From contig CM034407.1 of assembly GCA_019925095.2 (NCBI GenBank), positions 19,784,710-19,848,709 of the forward strand: 64,000 bases of DNA. The letters run 5' to 3'. The translations under genes were made by a program, and so were the position numbers. Below, one piece after another: positions 44,405 through 56,600 of this stretch. The number at the start of each line of letters is the position of its first letter. Within the stretch, counting starts at the first letter, position 1. The stretch comes from Dendrolimus kikuchii (taxonomy: Eukaryota; Arthropoda; Insecta; Lepidoptera; Lasiocampidae). The notes under the pieces were generated by a model. That model was not told the DNA's origin. It ran no database searches and saw nothing but the letters and a program-made list of their open reading frames with translations.

Positions 44405-44766
44405 GTAAGGTCAACGGACTTGAAATGAGAATATCTGAGATGACTTATAATTCAAATCTTACTGTACCCTCTGTCTACATTAAAGAATTAGCTGTTTTTG
44501 GTGAAACAGTATCCAGATTTCTTTCCTACGTACGGAGAATCAAGTCGGAGACTACTGAGGCCCTCCATAAAGAATCTACTTTTATATCCGTTGCAATCTG
44601 TTCTTACAAAAACATTCTAATTTTATGGGGGTTTAATATATTTAATAATTTGCCTGTTGACATAAAAAGTGTTCATTTAAATTTACTTGAAATCAGTCTT
44701 CACAATCGGTTACTAAAGCAATGTTTTTACTCGGTGCATGATTATTTTAATTGGAACAAGACATAA
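44405..44766 (+). pseudogene. Possible LINE ORF C-terminus remnant
   Basis: Frame ends NNLPVDIKSVHLNLLEISLH, NRLLKQCFYSVHDYFNWNKT*, resembling non-LTR reverse-transcriptase C-termini. The upstream part is not recognised. Confidence 0.4.
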
Positions 44767-45004
44767 ATGAGGCTGTATGACATTTATATTGAATTTAATT
44801 AATAATAATATGACTTTATTATCTTTTGACATATAACAGTACTCCAATAAGATATGATGATGTTGAAAATTTGTTTGTACTGTTAATTTAAATAATTTAC
44901 TAATAAATAAATATTAATAAAATTAATAAATCTATCTAGTTACGAAAGCAAGTTTTAATCTTATTTTTGCAAATTATAACATTTAAATCTTACATTTTCC
45001 CTTT

Positions 45005-45082
45005 AAGCCTAAATGGCACTCTGTTGTTCGTGCCTACCCCGCAAGGGAACTGGCGTGAAGTTATGTATGTATGTATGTATTT
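45005..45082 (+). repeat. RTE-type LINE extreme 3' end
   Basis: Only the last ~55 bp of ORF2 (AAGCCTAAATGGCACTCTGT ... GGGAACTGGCGTGAAG) plus TATG repeats. Confidence 0.85.
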
Positions 45083-45189
45083 TCCCTTTAAGACACAGGA
45101 AGGGACTAACACCTAAAAAACAGGCTCGGCCTAGTTTAGGTGTTAGTTAACGAAATAACTTAATTATTAAGAAAAGATCTATATTTTGT

Positions 45190-45488
45190 ATTTTTTATTT
45201 TTTTTTATTGCAGGAGTTCAGTAGACAGGCAGACGGCCCACTTGATCGAAAGAGGTTACCGTCGCCTATGGACATTTGCAACACCGAAGGTGCTACAAAC
45301 GTGCTGCTTCTCTCTTAAGGGAGACTGGAACCTGGCCATTAATGCCGGAACACAACTCAATGCTGTTTTGGCGACATACTTTAGACCAGGGGTGGTAGTA
45401 CCACCTGGCTGTGGGTTGTTAAGTCGCCTCTTACGACAGGCAGCCCGGCCGCAGGAAATTATATTCTTTCTCCCTTCCTGCACGGATA
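45190..45488 (-). mobile_element. Family B poly(A) retroposon
   Basis: Poly(T), ATTGCAGGAGTTCAGTAGAC to CCCTTCCTGCACGGATAA, with a short deletion after CAGGGGTGGTAG. Confidence 0.85.
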
Positions 45489-45489
45489 A

Positions 45490-46140
45490 TGTGTATAATT
45501 GTATTTGTGACTTTTATATGTAATTTTGGTGTCAATAAATATTATTATTATTTAATTCAATTTTCCGTGGTAACCTCAATAATATTTTATTTATATCTTA
45601 TATAAGACAATGTAATATCTGCACAGCCTATGGCTGGATATGTGGACTCATATATGTATAATTTAAGACCTGTACAAATTTAATGTACCATGTCATACGC
45701 AAATAAATTTTCAATTAATTTCATTTTAATTAACCTATATATCAAAAAAACTATAGATTTGTTAAGGAGACGTGTAAGGAATTGCGAAAGGTCATCTGAT
45801 AGGTGAATTTGCCAGATTATTAAGATAAAGAAGGAAACAAATATCTTATTCACTTAACAATTCTGAGTAATTGACCCAACAATAAGGCCAGATATAAGGT
45901 CATTCTCAAAAAGGCTTTTCCTTATCCGACAGGAATATTAAAAATAAAAAAGATGATGTGCGTTGCGCCTGACAGAAGTGATAATTTAAACTAATCTAAC
46001 GTGAGAGAAAGGGAAGCCAGACAGACTGGCGCCGTAACGCGTTACGTAACGAAGCGGTTTACCTTCCCATAACAAGTTATCACTTTAAACAACTCGTTTA
46101 TGAAGTCTTTTATTTAGATCTTACTCTTAATGAATTTTTT
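45490..46140. other. No feature recognised
   Basis: AT-rich intergenic DNA. Confidence 0.3.
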
Positions 46141-46142
46141 TA

Positions 46143-46458
46143 ATTTTTTTTTATTGCAGTAGTTCAGCAGACAGGCAGACGGCCCACTTGATGGAAAACG
46201 GTTACCATCGCCTATGGACATTTGGAACACCAAAGGTGCTACAAATGCGCTGCTGCTCTCTTAAAGGAGACTGGAACCTGGTAACTAATGCCGGAACACA
46301 ACACAAGGTTGTTATGGCGACATAGTTTAGACCAGGGGTGGTAGCCATCCAGTCGGGCAAATGCCCTACCACCTGGCTGTGGGTTGTTTAGTCGCCTCTT
46401 ACGACAGGCCGCCCCAACGCAGGAAATTGTATTCTTTCTCCGTTTCTGCACGCATGAA
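46143..46458 (-). mobile_element. Family B poly(A) retroposon, 200 bp from GAS2-like stop
   Basis: Poly(T), ATTGCAGTAGTTCAGCAGAC to CCGTTTCTGCACGCATGAAA. It lies within the expected 3' region of the GAS2-like gene, in the same orientation. Confidence 0.87.
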
Positions 46459-46651
46459 AATCACATGTTTATAAATTATCTAAATAAATTTTTAAGTGAA
46501 TTAAGATGACGCAAATTCACTAAGTTCAAATCGGTCCAGCCGAAATATTTAATCAGACTCTTGTATGGTTAAGTATATCCTGAAATGAACTGAGAATATG
46601 TAACCACGCCTTACCAGTCAACGTCTAAAACTAATGGAATGGGAGAGCAGT

Positions 46652-47665
46652 CTATCGCGGTGGCACCTCCCTGGGCGGGGGGCTTCTGTATTTGGCTTTG
46701 ATGTGCAGAAATGGCTTTTTGGCGGAGTGGTCGTCGGCGATGCTGGCGGCTAACGACAGCCGGATGCTTTCCTCTATGGCGGCCTGCGTCATCGCTCCGT
46801 TGATCGACACGCTTTTTATCATAGGCTTCCCGAATTCCGGCGTATTTGCCAGACTCATGCTCCTGGTTTTTTTCGCAAACCCGTTCGCGATTGTCTTTCT
46901 GGGCTCATTCACAGGTGTGGAAGCCAGGCTCTGACTGCGAGTTTTCCTTGCAGCGGGCTCCGTTGGAGTCGACGCGGCGCTGATGCTTCTACTCTTCGCC
47001 TGAATCCCCTTGCCTGTCCCAGATAACACCTTCCCATTCTGCCCGTGCAAACTCATGCTCCTTAATTTCTTGTTTGCGTTCACCAGGTTGGTGGACGTGA
47101 GTGATTTTCTGTACTCTACTGGTGTTCTAGAGGATCTACCAGTCGGTGTGTTCGGTGTGCTTAAGCTAGGTGCCGAATGCTTTCTCGTGATTGGTGCGGG
47201 GTTTTTGAGGGTGCGCCCGTCCACTGAATCCTGGAGCGGTAGGGTCAGAGCCGATCTCAGATTCCTGGATTTATTAGGCGTGGAGGTCCTAACCCCGTCC
47301 GGAATCGGGGAGTTTTTGCCACTGCTGGCCTTGCTCGATGCGCGCGTGCTCCTACCGCTCTTTAATTCGGGCGAGGCTTTGCCGCTAATGGAGGAAGCTT
47401 TGCTATCTACCGGGGAAGCAGTGCCGGCCAGAGATGGCTCTTTGGTGAGCGACGCCTTGCTACTGGCGGGTGAGACGCTCGCCTTGCGGATGGGTGACAG
47501 TTTATTAATGTCGTCCTGGTCGGACTGGATGGGCACAGGGAGCACGCTGCCCTTGCGGCCCTGGGTCACGAGGCGCACCTGGCAGGGCTCGTGGCGCGAC
47601 AGGAAGTGCTCGAGCGTGTCCCAGCCGCCGCCGACGCGGACCATCATGTGCCGACCTTTCAGCAA
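46652..47665 (-). CDS. pigs: GAS2-like last exon: end of GAR domain plus tail
   Basis: Starts [20 protein letters not shown] (end of the GAR domain), then a long tail rich in Ser, Lys, Arg and Pro, ending [10 protein letters not shown] with TAG at 46654-46652. The tail holds SPIP, which fits the SxIP end-binding-protein motif, and repeated RSxS(L/A)-type units followed by TP. A helix-like [16 protein letters not shown] lies near the end. GC-rich and uninterrupted for 337 codons. Confidence 0.93.
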   Translation of the reverse strand: MLKGRHMMVRVGGGWDTLEHFLSRHEPCQVRLVTQGRKGSVLPVPIQSDQDDINKLSPIRKASVSPASSKASLTKEPSLAGTASPVDSKASSISGKASPELKSGRSTRASSKASSGKNSPIPDGVRTSTPNKSRNLRSALTLPLQDSVDGRTLKNPAPITRKHSAPSLSTPNTPTGRSSRTPVEYRKSLTSTNLVNANKKLRSMSLHGQNGKVLSGTGKGIQAKSRSISAASTPTEPAARKTRSQSLASTPVNEPRKTIANGFAKKTRSMSLANTPEFGKPMIKSVSINGAMTQAAIEESIRLSLAASIADDHSAKKPFLHIKAKYRSPPPREVPPR

Positions 47666-50600
47666 CTGTAACAAAGTCACACGCCTAATTAAGAAATACT
47701 AGTGGTACCCGTCAGAATTCGACCAGAATAATTAATTTAAATTATAAGTTTGAACATTATTAAGGTTCTGTTGTCAAAGACTACACTTCTATAATCACAG
47801 ATTTCGCCAAGGCTACACTCTTAATTTGACTTTAACAATAAACAAAAGAATGTGTGCAATGTTTTTTTTTTTAATGATTTAATGTATTTTTTATGCGTAA
47901 TTTTTAAAAAATATTAGCATTCTGCACTCCTTCTCTATATAAACTATAAGTGTGCGAAATTTCACACTCCTCCGTCCGCGCAATTTTCGTAAAAAGGGGT
48001 ACAAACCTTTTGCTGAGTTTTTGCTTCACGTAATTTATATATAGATTCTGTTATTATTTTATATGTAAACTCAAAAAACGATTGGATTAAGGTTTTAAAC
48101 CCTATTATTGTCTACATCAATATATGTATAAACAAGACGCCTAACATTTTTGAAGTTTCCTTGCTTGATTTTTAATGTTTAATGCTCGTCTTTTTAAGGT
48201 ATTCAGATTTATTTTGAATGTAATTTTTTTTATAACATCAACCGTTTTGTGAAAACCACAGCTATGAATTCGTCACGCATTCTCCTTTGTGGTGAAAACT
48301 TTAAACAAATTCTTAAATTTTTCGTGCTAAGAAAAAACTAACAGCATGTATATTGATGTTGATAAAGGCTTATTACTCACTCGAATGAAAACGTTTCTTC
48401 CGGCGATGTTGTAACGCCCTTCTCCTACTTTCTTAACCTTCAGTAGTTTGGAACATTTGCCGGAATTGCAGCTGCAGCCACGTTCCATGAGACGGGTCAC
48501 CAGTTGCACCTGAACATGGTAAAATAAAAAAATATAACTTACTTATTAAAAACATTTTTTTTTATTGCAGGAGATCAGCAGCCAGGCAAACGGCCCGCTT
48601 GATGGAAAGCGGTTACCATCGCCTATGGACATTTGCAACACCAAAGTTGCTACAAATGCGCTGCTGCTCTCTTAAAGGATACTGGAACCTGGTCACTAAT
48701 GCCGGAACACAACTCAAGGTTGTTATGGCGACACACTTTAGACCAGGGGTGGTAGCCATCCAGTCGGGCGAATGCCCTACCACGTGGCTGTGGGTTTGTT
48801 TGTTGTGGTTTGTTTTCGCCTCTTACGACAGGCCGCCGAGCCGCAGGAAATTGTATTCTTTCTCCGTTCCTGCACGGATAAAAAAATTAAGATAGGAAAA
48901 CATTTTTTAACCATTATCTTAGAACTTATTTTAAGTTCTGAAAACAAATTCCAGTCACTACGTGATGACTGTAAACAGAATACACAATTTTTTATTTTTT
49001 TATTAATCTTTGTTTTTGTTTGAAGCAGATTGACGGGTGTAAAACATCGATAACCCTTATGCGTAGATCTCACGTGTTTTTCCTTCATCGTCGTCATGTG
49101 GTAATAGTGATGGTAGATAAATAGATGATGAATGTGCTATGTCAAGATTAGATTCCGCGTCTTTTGCATAATACACAAGTGCTATAGCCGCTGAGAAATC
49201 ACTTCCATACCTACTGTTGGCAACACCGACAATCAATATTGACATTGTCACATAACCTTTCTCGTGTACTAAAATCGTGTAAGTTTAAATCAATAGGTGC
49301 TGCAGCTTATACTCTCTCCTTACAAGTTTTGATCGGCTCATGTCCCGATCACCTGTAAAATCCTAAATATAACTTCAAAATCTTACCCTCTTATCAAGTT
49401 CATTGGTAGGCTTGAGAGGTACATCCGAGTCGGTGCTGGCCACTGTACCATCAGACTTCGTGCTCTCAGCGTCAGTGTTGTCAGGCACCGCTATTAGTGC
49501 TGTAAAGGAAAATATATTGTCTTAATTCTGTTTATGAAAAATATTCGATTATGTATGATGTGAGAGGTAGAGGTTAAATGATACTTCAGATGGCATAGAG
49601 AAGTATTCACTGTCGAGTGCTCATGTGAACACTGAAGGGAACTAATTTATTTTGGAGTAACCTTAAGTACAAATATTAACAAGTTGTACTGCTCGTATAA
49701 TAGATAGCACGTTGTGTGAGCGGGACGGATGATGTGCGGGCGAGATAGAGCAACTATTAATACGTGCGCTCCCGCGTTGTGCGTGCCAGTACCAGTGTTG
49801 CCGATTTGGCATTTTTAATGCTAAATTGGGAATATTTTTAAACCTGTTGGCTTAAAAAAATGAGCTTTAGCATATTGCATATTTTAGCATTTTCTGAAAT
49901 TTTTGTCTTTCAAATTTTAAATACTATTGATGGCAATTTTTTTATTTGATTGACTTATTGTTAACACCTTTGTAAGGTATTTACTCTGTGCAAAAGATTG
50001 ATAAACCCACAGACAATTTTTTTTTTTTAATATTTAGTGGATATGGTAACTCTGTTATGAATTAGGGACTTTCCCGAATACAGAATAGTAAAAGATTTTG
50101 TTTACATTCGCATTCGGATCTTAGAAGACTTTCAAGTGCAAGTTGATTCCGATACTTGTATTGTGATAGCTTTAAAATAAACGTTTGTTCTTATGTCCTG
50201 TTTGTGCTTGAAAAGTAGTTTTCGATTGACTCTGGAGAGATACCATATGCCTCCAAAATATGAACAACATTATCGAGAAGAGTGGGAGAAGATGAGCGAG
50301 GTTAAACACTGGCTAACACGAGCTAAAGAAGATTCGACCAAAGTTATCACAAAACGGCTGGCCCGGATCAGCCCGCGCGCGGTTAGGACGGCAGGCTGGC
50401 AGGCACGGACAGACAGACACAGACGGCGGCGTCTCAGGCGCCGCCAATCAAGATCTCTCCACGTCCCTGCGAGGGACGTTAGGAGGCATAGCCCCCCCAC
50501 AGGATAGACTAGGCGTGTTGCTGGGAAGTTTCTTTCGCCGTTTCTTCTCTCCCAGCCATAACACGTTACGAAACGGCAGTAAGATAGCGTAGGCCGCCGC

Positions 50601-53600
50601 GAACCGCCGATCCCGGCCCGCCGGGATCCTTCCCCTCGGGCTTTATATTACCCGTCGCCCGTTCTCAATTAGTGCTTTGTGTCGCCCTATGGTGGGCATC
50701 ATTAAATTCATCCCCCTCTCATGGCAACAGTCCAGCCGAGGTAAAACTCCTTAGGGAGCTCCCTCGAGCAAGTTGCCCCCCCGGGCTCGAGCGCCTTCGC
50801 TTCGCGAAGGCACTCGCCCCAAAAAGCCCGGTGAAGTTGTAAGGTCTTCGGACCAACAACATAAAGTCAAGTCCAATAAAAAAAAAATCGACCAAAGCTT
50901 ACTGAAAATACTGTAAGTGCAACATTATAGCCAAAGTATAGAGTCGATTGTGATGCCAATGACTATTGATTTTGAAGTTGGCCCTTCAACATTACAAGCA
51001 CAAGCTCACGACGATGATGATATTGATGATCTACAAATATTATTTCATTTATCTTCATGATTAAATATACTTAAAAATTGCACTGCGTTTTTAATTACAC
51101 TACCTACTTGCAATTATTTTCATTTTTAATTCATTTAAACAAGACTTGGTATTTGGCATTTTTATTAGCATATTAAAGTTTGATCTAGCACATTTTAGCA
51201 TTATCACCGCCAAAGTCTAGCATTTTTTCCATTTACAAAACGGCAACACAGGCCAGTACTGCTGCCAGTAGTTCGTTGTCCGCTGCGATGATTAGACGGA
51301 TGCAGCTCCCATAATTACAATTGTCTAATCAAGCAAAGTTGGAATTCAAAAAAAGGATAGCAATACATTCTTACCCACCAAAGCAATAGGGGAATGACAA
51401 TTGAAATCAATTGAAATACTTTAAGTCATCTTACAAAACGTCGCAACCAGATTTCGTACGAGAATACAAACTTATGACGTAGGATTGTGCAAGTAAAATA
51501 ATGCATTAATTCTCGTTTAAACAGTAATAAAAAATATTTCTATCACCATATTTGAAAAGATGATAAGATATTCGGTATCCGATCATATTCGATTCGATTA
51601 ATCGATATTATGCGCAATATACATACAGGTATGTTACAACATAGACAAGCATGAGTTATATTTTTATGTTTTTGGAGTTTTTGGCGGGAACTGACACGAG
51701 ATGTTGTGCTGTGCAGTTTTATTATCTAAAAATGTGTAAAATTACTCTAAAATGAACAATAATTGTAGGATATTGATAGTTTTTGAGTAGTAATTATGTG
51801 TTTTATGAGAAATATGAACTGTATAGTCAAATGTGGCCTTTTGAGTTGTCACAAGAACTCCGATGTATGGCACAAGCTGATTACCTACAGTTCAGCTGTG
51901 CTACACATAGTCTTAAGAAAATGAAGAAACTATATTGTAAACTAAGATCTGGCTTAAAGGCCTAGCTGCCAAGCCATAAACATAAATAAAAAAATAAAAA
52001 AAATATGTTTTTTATTTAAATCATAAAGTTAATAAAATATTTATAATGTTTATTCTATGATACGTATATATTATAAGTTACAAATTAAATAGTTTTTAAA
52101 TTAACCTCATTAAAATATTCGGATCGCTTTAGTTTTACGCCAAAAGGAAGGTTTGCACTGAAAGTCACCGTTGTGTCTAGAACCGTACTATAATATATAG
52201 CTATATTTCGGGTCAGCGTATATATATACTGTTGAAGAAATATATAGTACGCAAAAATACTATATTTTCAACACCGAACGAAATCTAACAAACAAATATT
52301 TATTTTAAAAAATAATTAACGCGCCTTTTCATTAAATTTTGAGTGAGGCGAGTTCGTGTAACCGAATTCCGGACTCCGAACGCATCTACAATCTTTTGTC
52401 TTTGGCTCCCACTGATCTCTATTCTCTATACTAACTGGAGGCGCTGGCAGCACGTCAAAGTTGTCAATATCAAATTGACAACATCGAAATCATTTGATTT
52501 CATTGAATAATTGAATGTAATAAAGCATATGACACTTTTATTTCAGACAAAGCATTGTTGAAAAATGCAAGAAGTGCAAAGAAATATAGTTTTTATAAAA
52601 ATAAATAAGTAACAAATATATCTTTGTCTATTTTTAATTTTTTTACTATATTTTTTATAACTTATTTTGAAAAATACTGTATTTCGTTGAGAAAATGTTG
52701 TCAACCCTAGTTGTGTCGGATATTATGTCTGCACAGTAATAAGCTGAGTGCAAACCTTGTTTGCTGAAAATGCGGCGTACAAATTCTCAAAATATGTTTT
52801 TTTTTTAAGTACGTCATTATTTCTTCAAATAATTTTTTTCATCCTTTTATATTATTTTAGCACCAATTTCTTTTAATGAAAATAACGTTACAATTTATTC
52901 TAATATTTATGTTCACATCCCTATTACCGCAATCATACAACTAAATGGCTCATTAAATTAAAGACCATGCAAAATTAAAGACTATAACAGAATTTGTAAA
53001 CTTCTATGACTCTTGTTGTCTGTTGGAGTTAGTAGAGGACTGATATCTTACTTATAAAAAAAGTCTTTCTTTTGTGATTATTTTGTTATTCTATAATATT
53101 TTCTTAAGTTTTCGCGACTTGTATACATAATAAAACTACGTTTTAACGGTTTTAAGCGCGGTATTTTTATTTGATTTTGGCTTTTCTGACGTTTCGGCTA
53201 CTTTTCAGTGGCCGTGATCACGGAAGACAAAGAAGTTAAGTGTCAACGAGTATTGTTAAAGTTTTATTTAGCCTACCGCCAACTAGTTAATTTTAATTTT
53301 GTTTATGGTTATTATTTACTCTATGGGAGCCTAATCTAATTTACTACCGCTTCGCAACATGTTATGGCTTGAAGAGAAGAAGCGGCGCAAGAAACTCTTC
53401 AGCAAACATGCCTAGCTCTAATAATTTTATATAATATTAAAATGGGTGGAAGGAAAAATAAAAGTAAATAATAACCATAAACAAAATAAAAATTAAATAA
53501 TTAAAATTAACAAGTTGGCGGTAGGTAAAACTTTAACAATACTTGTTGACACTTGACACCTTTGTCTTCCGTGATCACGGCCACTGAAAAGTGGCCGAAA

Positions 53601-56600
53601 CGTTGGAAAAACCAAAATCAATCAAAATTACCGCGCTTAAAACCGTTAAAACGTAATTTTATTGTTATTCTATGTTTAAACATTTGGTTTGGAGGATCGT
53701 TCCACTGAAATAATGAACGGAACAGTAGGTGATTTTAAAATTGATTTCATAAGTACTTACTGTCATCAGCATTTGAAGAAACTGGCTCTGACAAAGGTCT
53801 GTAATATAAAACAGAAATGATTTTTCAGAGACGGATTCTCTGTTGATTCAAATGTAATGACGAGTAAATTAAGTTAACATCGTGTAGCGTAGGAAGTCTT
53901 CAATGAAGCACCCTTTTGTTTGAAATATGCGTATATTTAAATATTATGTGATTATACAATACTTTTTTGCGCGTACAAGTTTTTGTCGTCGTTCCGTTCT
54001 TGAATTTTCGAATATTGGCGGTTGGCCGTAGACAATGAGCGTTTGTCATAGGCAATTTTGATATTGTGTGTACACACCGGCGCGAGCGTATTGATATCAT
54101 ACTCGGCTGGACCGGTGTGTACCTTCCTGTTGTAAATCGTGCCGCGACACATTGTTTAATAATAATCTGCTAAAATGAAAACACACATATCCCAAAGCTA
54201 AGAAAGTCATACTTTTGTTATGGGTAATATAATGAAACATTCCCAGGCCAATCCTAGACATCCGGACCATAAGAAACAACTGAAAGTTCGTTTACAAAAT
54301 TTACTATGCCAGGAATCGAACCCGGATCTTCTGCTTTCCAGAAAGCAAGGCTGGTAAATGCTTAGCCCACTTTATCACGGATTCACCGTCATTATTTATT
54401 TGTATTTTCGATTAACTGTGTTGTTCCAGCTGCAGAATTCACTAACATGACTGAATTTCGAGGGTTAGAAGTCTGAACTTTGAGAGTTAGGAGAATTTAA
54501 ATGTTAGTATATCACTCACTTATCTCCTTCTGGCACCGGCGTGATATCCCTGAACTGCCAAGCCGTACTGGATAAGGCTGAATCCAGCCCGGAGTCGCGT
54601 TCCTCCATCGCGATCTCCTTCTCGAGTTGCACCAATCCTGGTGGTTCCAGGTTGAATTTGGTTGCCAAGCGGGCCACTTCCAACAGGCAGAGGATCACTT
54701 GACGCGGCTGGTTATGAAGGACTGTAATAATAAAATCGAGCGAGAGTAGCTATTAATAACGTTCAAGCATTAAGTAATATTTTCACAGTTAACTTAAGAA
54801 TACATTAAGGTGCAAGCAATCAGTGTTTATTATTAAATGTTGAACTATGGTTTTCAAGTTATGGTACCGCCATCTCTTGTTCAAACCACAATACACATTC
54901 TTAATACATACATATACCTTCTCTTTTTGTGTAATAGTATGTATGTACATCTATCTCTGTTCCCCCAATTTTGCCTTGGTACATGGAGGACGTCGCCATT
55001 TTGTCGTCGGATTCGTTTGTGGTGTTAAAAAGGCAGACATGTGAAAAATAATAAGATTTTTGGCAAGTGCAGTGAGTTGTTGAAATAAACAAAATGGCGG
55101 CCGCCTTAAAAAGCGATTGTTATTGCTTGAATAATTGGTTTACGGGGTTTCACTTATCAGCCTCGGATCTAGGAGGGGACGGGCAAGCCGGGACCCATGC
55201 CTCGGGTGGCCAATTAAGAGGGCGGTAAATTCAAACTTCGCAGACAAATACACAAATCATCATTAACGCAACTTTGACCACTGAGACATCCAGTACTTTA
55301 AGCACATAAATAAGTTTTCGCGGGGCGCGTTGGCGTAGATTAGAAACCACAGAGGCCCGTGTGTCCATCAGTGATGACGATGATTATGGCAAAAATATAG
55401 GCGAGCGACGGCGGTATTATGCAATTTTTGCCCCCCCTCGTAAAAATTCAAGATCCAGGGCTGGCCCTACACCTATATACCGAACGAGAGCTCTCTAAAT
55501 ATTCTAGTTTCCCTAATTGTTAAGCTTACCAAGGTCGTCACTTTCAAACAGCAAGTTCTCGTGGACCCCGAGCTCTCGGCAGAATGTGATGAAATTCTCC
55601 GTGTTGTCACGTGAAAAGAAGCTGCGGCGAGCTGCCCGTTGCCAGCAACGCCCTCTGATTTGCGGCACCGGCTGACCGATAGAAAACATACTTTATTAAA
55701 TTCCTTCAAGGCCGCGGAAAGTCTTTGACGACCACCTTGGCGTTATGGGTGTTCATAGCCAGCAACGATAACCACTTTCGAGTGGCCGTCTGTCTGGTTA
55801 CAGCCATTTAAAACAATAGTTTTACCCTGAAGTTGCGTTGTACATTAATTTTTGAATAGAATTCAACAAAATTAAATTGTATAATTACATATATTCGAAT
55901 ACAATGCAAGAAAACTTAACTTATTTGTATTGTATTCTACTCATAGTCCGTCAAGACTATAAGTAGAATACTGAGCCTAGATCACCGTCTTCTATGGGTA
56001 AGGTGCCCAGAAAGCTGGCTACGTTTCCTCGTTGGATCGCCATCTTGATCCGGGAGTATTTTCAACAAAATTGTTTTTGACTTAAAAGAATTATAACTTT
56101 GGAAATTATTTCGGAATAGCATCGTGTTCTCATTATTAGCAACGTTATCTTCTTGAATTACTACCAAGATAGGCATCTGTCTCTTTTTAACAATATCTAT
56201 TATATAACTAATTTGAAGACATCGTATTCATATAAATGTGACACACATTGTGTCTGTGCAGAAACGGAGAAAGAATACTAATGTCGTAAGAGACGACAAA
56301 ACAACTCATATTAGGGCATTTGACTGTCTGGACTGCTACCCCTCCTGTTCTAGAATACGCCGCCATAACATCCAAGAATTGTGTTCTGGCATTCATGGCC
56401 AGGTTCCAGTCTCCTCTTCGTGGCTCTCAGCATGGATAGCATCATAGTTGTTGCAATCGTTCATAGTTCACCTATGTAACCACTTTCAATCAAGTGAGCC
56501 GTCAGTCTGTTTGCTTTAATCCAGCAATAAAAAACACATCATCAAAAAATAATAAAAATGATGACAGGCAAAAATGAATAGTTTAACTTACTCCAACGAT

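Noticed and set aside
47010..47702. 230-codon plus-strand open frame
   Set aside because: It is antisense to the GAS2-like last exon; the minus strand carries the GAR domain and GC-rich coding bias.
51783..51965. 60-codon gene
   Set aside because: The frame lies inside the repeated family C retroposon and is broken in the other copies.
52120..52790. Possible MITE with AAGGTTTGCACT inverted ends
   Set aside because: Only about 12 bp match convincingly and no duplication was found.
55473..55709. 78-codon minus-strand frame over a GAS2-like exon
   Set aside because: Wrong frame; the frame joined by splice sites encodes the conserved CH segment instead.
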